From: a virus
Strand: one strand, 5' to 3'
IMG/VR virus record: IMGVR_UViG_3300025128_000321
Location: 1 to 24,428 of that record
DNA length: 24,428 bases
Under the pieces are notes generated by a model, which saw only the letters and a list, made by a program, of their open reading frames with translations, ran no database searches and had not been told where the DNA came from. The position numbers and the translations under genes were made by a program. This document shows positions 20,502 to 24,428 of this stretch, piece after piece. Position 1 is the stretch's first letter, and the number at the start of each line of letters is the position of its first letter.

Positions 20502-21764
20502 GTGCCTGTAATACAGGGGCGGACACGCCAACAACTACGTCAGTCCATAGGCTACAACCTGGGAGCCCTGACCGCTTCGACGGTTACGAGCAACGGATCG
20601 ACCACGACCTTGATCGACAACCTAGTAAGGGGCGGTGACGATTCCCAGAACGGCAAATGGATCTACTACACCACCTCGGGTAGTAACTCGGAGAAAGTAA
20701 CTAGGGTCAGCGACTACGTACAGTCTACAACGACCATGACGTTATCGCCGGCACTGGCTGCTTCCACCGCAGCGAATGATACCTACGAGATATGGGACGA
20801 TGCTTACAGTCCCTCGGTCATAAACGAGTTCATCAACCAATCCATCATCGATGCGACTGGTCATGCTTATGACCCGGTAGAGAAGCTGGACCTACACGGT
20901 GACGGTTACACTGCACGGTTCGATGTGCCTAGCGGTATGTCGATGATCAGTAAGGTGGAATACCGGGCCGCTGTTGATTCGGTGGACGTACACGACTGTG
21001 AGTCTACCTTCGATGAGAAGACCGACAGTGACTTCACCCAGTCTCTAGACACCGAGCATAGGAAGTCGGGTAACTCTGCGTTGAAGTTTGTCATAGCCTC
21101 TGGCGCATCTGCCGGGGATTTTGTGACTGACTCCATAACCAGCCTCGACCTATCCAAGTTCGATTACCTTGAGTTCTGGATAAAGTCCACGGTCGCTACC
21201 TCAGCTTCCAACCTGAAGATACTGCTGGACGATAGTGCCAGCTGCGCTTCGCCCTTAGAGACACTGAGTGTGCCGGCCCTTACGGCTGACACATGGAAGT
21301 TCTGTAGGGTGAGTCTGGCTAATCCTGAGACTGACACGGCCATCATATCGGTTGGCCTTGAATACGACTCAGACCTTGGCGCTTGTACCGTCTGGCTTGA
21401 CGAGATCAAAGCAGTACGGAACGACTCGGCCATCTGGGCCACACTATCTCGCAGGGCGTGGAGAGTGGACAAGGAAGCAGCCGACATGGTCCTCACCATG
21501 GACGGTCGGACAAGCGTGGGCAGCCGGTTGATAAAGCTGGTGGGTGGTGACAAGCCTGCGCTGCTTACGGCTGACTCCACCGCAACCGAGGTGGATGACC
21601 AGTTCGTTATAGCCAGGGCTACAGCACTTGCTCTCAGTGCCGCATCAGGTGGGCCTAACACAGACCCTGACCAACGGCGTGGACAAGCGGCCTTCTGGTT
21701 TGGTGTGAGTGAACAAGCACGTAAGACCTTCAGACCTCTGGTCAACGCAAGGCTGGTTACCTGA
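20502..21764 (+). CDS. Tail adaptor-like protein with a jelly-roll insert
   Basis: This 420-residue protein starts at GTG 20502, after a GAGGTG ribosome-binding site. The N-terminal 150 residues (GRTRQQLRQSIGYNLG, later SPSVINEFINQSIIDATG) and the C-terminal helices (FVIARATALALSAA, then QAAFWFGVSEQARKTFRPLV) resemble head-tail adaptor proteins. Between them, about residues 165-305, lies a beta-sandwich region (SGNSALKFVI, LSKFDYLEFWIKS, TWKFCRVSL, CTVWLDEIKAV) with the look of a carbohydrate-binding module or jelly roll. Such inserts often decorate the outside of virions. It is followed by a TGATG-coupled beta-propeller tail gene, the same order as the adaptor and nozzle genes of short-tailed phages. 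The fold calls are pattern-based. Confidence 0.6.
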   Translation: MPVIQGRTRQQLRQSIGYNLGALTASTVTSNGSTTTLIDNLVRGGDDSQNGKWIYYTTSGSNSEKVTRVSDYVQSTTTMTLSPALAASTAANDTYEIWDDAYSPSVINEFINQSIIDATGHAYDPVEKLDLHGDGYTARFDVPSGMSMISKVEYRAAVDSVDVHDCESTFDEKTDSDFTQSLDTEHRKSGNSALKFVIASGASAGDFVTDSITSLDLSKFDYLEFWIKSTVATSASNLKILLDDSASCASPLETLSVPALTADTWKFCRVSLANPETDTAIISVGLEYDSDLGACTVWLDEIKAVRNDSAIWATLSRRAWRVDKEAADMVLTMDGRTSVGSRLIKLVGGDKPALLTADSTATEVDDQFVIARATALALSAASGGPNTDPDQRRGQAAFWFGVSEQARKTFRPLVNARLVT

Positions 21765-23665
21765 TGGCAGTGGTCGAGACACAGAATGAGGTAAGTCTAA
21801 ACGGTATACGGTATCCCGTTACTGGGCCTGTACAGTCGATCCTTGCCTCTATATACCCGGCCAAGGTGGTCATAGGGGATACGACCAGAGATAGCCAGCA
21901 ACGGGCTTCTGTGGTTGCCTGGAGCGATTGGCGCGGTGGGGTCGGCATCGAGCGGATGGAAGGTGCGGTAGACGTTGACCGTGCATGGTGGTCTACCTGT
22001 CAGCTGCGCTATAAACAGCACCTCGTACTCCCAGGTTTAGCTAGCCAGACGGCAGCCTCTGGGAAGTCCGGGGTCTTCGACATAGGTGTGATCGGGGAAT
22101 ACGACTCGGTCATCTACACCAGTTACGGTCTGGATGTCTACAGTTATTCCAACGTAGCAGACTCATGGACCGACACCTCCCATGACCTGGGCGCCGCTGG
22201 CACTGATGCTTTGAACTTCAACATCGCTGGCACCGAGTACCTGGCCATCGCCTACACCACTGGTTACAGTTACTACAACGGGAGCAGCTGGTCTACGGAT
22301 ACCTCATATGCTACCAAGTACCTTGCCTTCTGGGACGATAGGTTGTGGGGTATCTCTGCTGCCGGTCAGTTATGGTACGCCCTTGCTCCGGGTACTGAGA
22401 CTACCGATGCTCTGATCCCTCTAGGTTCGGACTCGGTGACCGACCTATTCGTAGGACGTAACGGGCAAGGTGAACCAAACCTCTTTGCCATGACCACTGA
22501 AGGTCTGTGGGCACACGATGCCGCAAACGCGAAGTGGATAGCAACAGAGTTAGAACTACCAAGACACCCTGATAACGGCAGAGGGACTACCAGGTGGCGT
22601 GACGCTATCTACATCCCGTCTGGCCTGGGTATCTACAAGTACACCAACGGCGCCAACTCTGCCGTGGTAAGTATCGTAGGTCCTGACCGCGACCACGGTA
22701 TCCCGTCCAACAAGCGGGGCACGGTGCGTCAGTTGATAGGCACACACAACGAACTGCTAGCTTTGGTGGACGCCACCGCTTCCCAGACCATCGATAGCAT
22801 CTTTGACGGTGGAGCCATGGGCTCCCATCACGGTGCTGGTGGTATCAACCCGGCCAGCGTAGTCAGCCCGGACGTGGGATTCAGCCACATCATGGGTTGG
22901 AACGAGACAGGGTGGGAGGTCAAATGGCTCTCTGATTCTAGTGTGAAGGCCGTCAACTACGCTCACGTCTCAAACGCTTATGACAAGTACAGGCTCTGGT
23001 GGGCCATCGATGAGCGGGTCTATCACTTGACCCTGCCCAAAGACATCATCAACCCGTCGGAGATCAGTGACTTCGACTACGCTGCCAGCGGCACACATGA
23101 GACACCGTGGTTCAGTGCCGACCAGGTGGACATCGACAAGCTAGCCCTAGAGTTACGGGTAGAGACGGCAAGTTGCACATCTACTGAGACTGTAGAGGTC
23201 TATTACCGGCTGGACTATTCGGACTCCAGTACCTATCAGACCACACAGATGGAGACGCCCATCACCTCTAACGGGGTGACTACCTATAAGTTCCCCAACG
23301 ATACGACACCTACTGGTACTTCGTTTCGGTCTATCAAGTTTGTCATAGATTTGGTGCGTGGCAGTACCACCACCAATTCCCCAGACGTGATCAGCACCAC
23401 ATTCGTATACCGAAAGAAGTTGCCGGCCAAATGGGGGCACTCGGTCGAGGTCGATCTGAACAATGACTATGCCGGGAACAATGCCATGCAGCTGAGGAAC
23501 AATCTGGTATCGGCCATCGAGAGTACCAGTCTGGTCGAGTTCACCTTCCGCTCAGACAGTGGAGGTACTAGGAACTACTACGTCGATGTGGTCAGCGCCA
23601 CGGGCATGGAGTTCACAGGACTAGATGAGAGAGGTACGTCCCGTATCACGGTGGTGGAGCCATGA
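21764..23665 (+). CDS. Tail protein with predicted beta-propeller (nozzle or hub-like)
   Basis: In this 633-residue protein, residues about 100-400 form repeated blade-like strands (DSVIYTSYGLDVYSY, TEYLAIAYTTGYSYYNG, DRLWGISAAGQLWYAL, PNLFAMTTEGLWAHD, RWRDAIYIPSGLGIYKYT, NELLALVDA), each about 40 residues apart, as expected for a beta-propeller. The C-terminal 200 residues are a beta-sandwich-like region (VEVYYRLDYSDSSTYQ, SIKFVIDLVRG). Short-tailed phages use a propeller protein as the tail nozzle, and some siphophages have similar hub proteins. It starts at ATG 21764, overlapping the upstream stop. No enzymatic motif is evident. Confidence 0.65.
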   Translation: MAVVETQNEVSLNGIRYPVTGPVQSILASIYPAKVVIGDTTRDSQQRASVVAWSDWRGGVGIERMEGAVDVDRAWWSTCQLRYKQHLVLPGLASQTAASGKSGVFDIGVIGEYDSVIYTSYGLDVYSYSNVADSWTDTSHDLGAAGTDALNFNIAGTEYLAIAYTTGYSYYNGSSWSTDTSYATKYLAFWDDRLWGISAAGQLWYALAPGTETTDALIPLGSDSVTDLFVGRNGQGEPNLFAMTTEGLWAHDAANAKWIATELELPRHPDNGRGTTRWRDAIYIPSGLGIYKYTNGANSAVVSIVGPDRDHGIPSNKRGTVRQLIGTHNELLALVDATASQTIDSIFDGGAMGSHHGAGGINPASVVSPDVGFSHIMGWNETGWEVKWLSDSSVKAVNYAHVSNAYDKYRLWWAIDERVYHLTLPKDIINPSEISDFDYAASGTHETPWFSADQVDIDKLALELRVETASCTSTETVEVYYRLDYSDSSTYQTTQMETPITSNGVTTYKFPNDTTPTGTSFRSIKFVIDLVRGSTTTNSPDVISTTFVYRKKLPAKWGHSVEVDLNNDYAGNNAMQLRNNLVSAIESTSLVEFTFRSDSGGTRNYYVDVVSATGMEFTGLDERGTSRITVVEP

Positions 23666-23955
23666 AGTTCGATGCCATCACCATCAATGTCGGCACTGCC
23701 GGCACCAGGGTACAGGTATCTAACACCACCCAGAAGGTGCGGTACATCAAGTTCTCGGCCAAGGCTGGGAACTCGGGGCTCACCTACGTGGGTATCAGTG
23801 ACGTGGCAGCGGCCAACGGTTATGAGCTTTCAGCCAACGATACCCTGGAACTCAACTTCGGGGAGCATGGCGGGAGCGAGGTACTGAACGTTTTCTATGT
23901 GGATGCGGCCAGCAACAATGACAAGGTGGACGTAGCCATGATCTTGGACGGCTGA
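23662..23955 (+). CDS. Small beta-sandwich virion protein
   Basis: This 97-residue protein has KVRYIKFSAKAGNSG and TYVGISDVAAANGYELSAND at its centre. This pattern is shared by small structural proteins encoded near phage tail and fibre genes. It overlaps the previous gene by ATGA and has GGTGGAG just upstream. It may be a spike, decoration or accessory tail protein. Its function is not established. Confidence 0.6.
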   Translation: MKFDAITINVGTAGTRVQVSNTTQKVRYIKFSAKAGNSGLTYVGISDVAAANGYELSANDTLELNFGEHGGSEVLNVFYVDAASNNDKVDVAMILDG

Positions 23956-24353
23956 TGACTACACAACAACCATTACAGAAACCAGCAGACTGGCCGGGCT
24001 CGTTACCCGAGTACCTGGTCAATGAAGCTTTGATAAAGCTAGGTAAGGAACCTGACGTTGATTTCTTTTACCAGTCACCCTTCGCGGGTGGTCGGATGCA
24101 GCGTGGCGGGTTGGTTATCGACTTCATATTCGTTAACCCACCTGACCTGGCGATCAACGTACAGGGCGAGTACTACCACTATGAGATGGGCGCCGACATC
24201 CGGGCAAGGGACTTGATAGCCCGTTCCATGCTGGCCGGCGACGGGATCACACTCATCTTCATAGATGAATCAGATGTCTATAAAGATGCGATCGGCTATA
24301 CACGGGACGCTCTGAGATACAGGGACCGTTCTAGGCTAGGCGGAGGAGTTTAA
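23955..24353 (+). CDS. PD-(D/E)XK nuclease-fold-like protein
   Basis: This 132-residue protein has an N-terminal helix with Glu24 (YLVNEALIKLG), then GGLVIDFIF (Asp56), LAINVQGEYYHYEMG (66-79), RARDLIARSMLAGDGITLIFIDESD (84-107). This matches the core of small endonuclease-like proteins (Vsr/DUF559-like) with an Asp before a strand and a VxGxYxH strand. The usual Lys after the E/Q strand is not in its place, so catalysis is uncertain and the protein may be structural. It is TGATG-coupled to the previous gene and precedes a probable fibre gene, an unusual place for a nuclease. Packaging-associated DNA trimming or a virion role are both possible. Confidence 0.5.
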   Translation: MTTQQPLQKPADWPGSLPEYLVNEALIKLGKEPDVDFFYQSPFAGGRMQRGGLVIDFIFVNPPDLAINVQGEYYHYEMGADIRARDLIARSMLAGDGITLIFIDESDVYKDAIGYTRDALRYRDRSRLGGGV

Positions 24354-24428
24354 ATGTCCGACATCCACCACGTAGGATTCTTATACGACGATAGCGGTGA
24401 CCCGATAGTCGGGGCCACGGTCCAAGCA
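24354..24428 (+). CDS. Probable tail fibre or structural protein, partial (N-terminus only)
   Basis: An ATG at 24354 follows the previous stop with GGAGGAG upstream. The 25 codons visible read MSDIHHVGFLYDDSGDPIVG and continue to the edge. FLYDDSGDPIVGATVQA resembles the start of a carboxypeptidase-regulatory-like or Ig-like beta domain, common in fibre and receptor-binding proteins. The rest lies outside the window. Confidence 0.55.
   Translation, partial: MSDIHHVGFLYDDSGDPIVGATVQA

Noticed and set aside
21164-21745. 193-codon minus-strand frame opposite the adaptor-like gene
   Set aside because: It lies wholly antisense to a well-supported structural gene, has no ribosome-binding site, and shows Ser/Ala-rich composition typical of a shadow frame.

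Overview
The window is part of the genome of a tailed double-stranded DNA bacteriophage, or a prophage of one. Ribosome-binding sites are clearly bacterial (GGAGG-type), ATG, GTG and TTG starts are all used, and cistrons are packed tightly with TAATG, TGATG and ATGA overlaps. A complete packaging and head module is present. The host cannot be fixed from the sequence. The GP88-like protein, the FRNEG/NPGYCFLKAG GNAT-like protein and the WPTP-repeat C5 methyltransferase resemble genes I associate with actinobacteriophages and environmental phages. No integrase, tape measure, lysis gene or tRNA is visible. A beta-propeller tail protein next to an adaptor-like protein, together with a 1658-residue putative internal virion protein, hints at a short-tailed (podovirus-like) particle, but this is an inference.

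Layout: (1) 1-1778, minus strand: three genes (one cut by the window edge) that share a repeated leader and ribosome-binding site. They are a hypothetical protein, a Cys-rich hypothetical protein and a GP88-like protein. (2) 1780-2360: divergent control region with back-to-back promoter candidates, an operator-like inverted repeat between them, several hairpins and an unusual CTAG palindrome array. (3) 2361-5004, plus strand: terminase small subunit, a GNAT/Mom-like protein, a small zinc-binding protein, and a C5 cytosine methyltransferase whose catalytic and target-recognition halves lie in different frames. (4) 5005-5228: a long near-palindrome, a terminator-like hairpin and a 10-bp-periodic GCGACA/TGTCGC array directly before the large terminase. 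(5) 5229-15636: terminase large subunit, portal, two hypothetical proteins, a giant virion protein and a Com-like zinc ribbon. (6) 15637-24428: terminator-like hairpin, scaffold, major capsid protein, two zinc-finger proteins, probable head and tail structural proteins, a beta-propeller tail protein, a nuclease-fold-like protein and the start of a probable fibre gene.

The terminase pair, portal, scaffold and capsid proteins would build and fill the head. The later genes would make the connector and tail. The methyltransferase and the Mom-like protein, perhaps with the Com-like regulator, could protect phage DNA from host restriction. The most interesting signals are the two DNA-site arrays flanking the terminase genes, the split or frameshifted methyltransferase, the Mom/Com-like pair, and the tandem C2H2-like zinc-finger genes beside the capsid gene.
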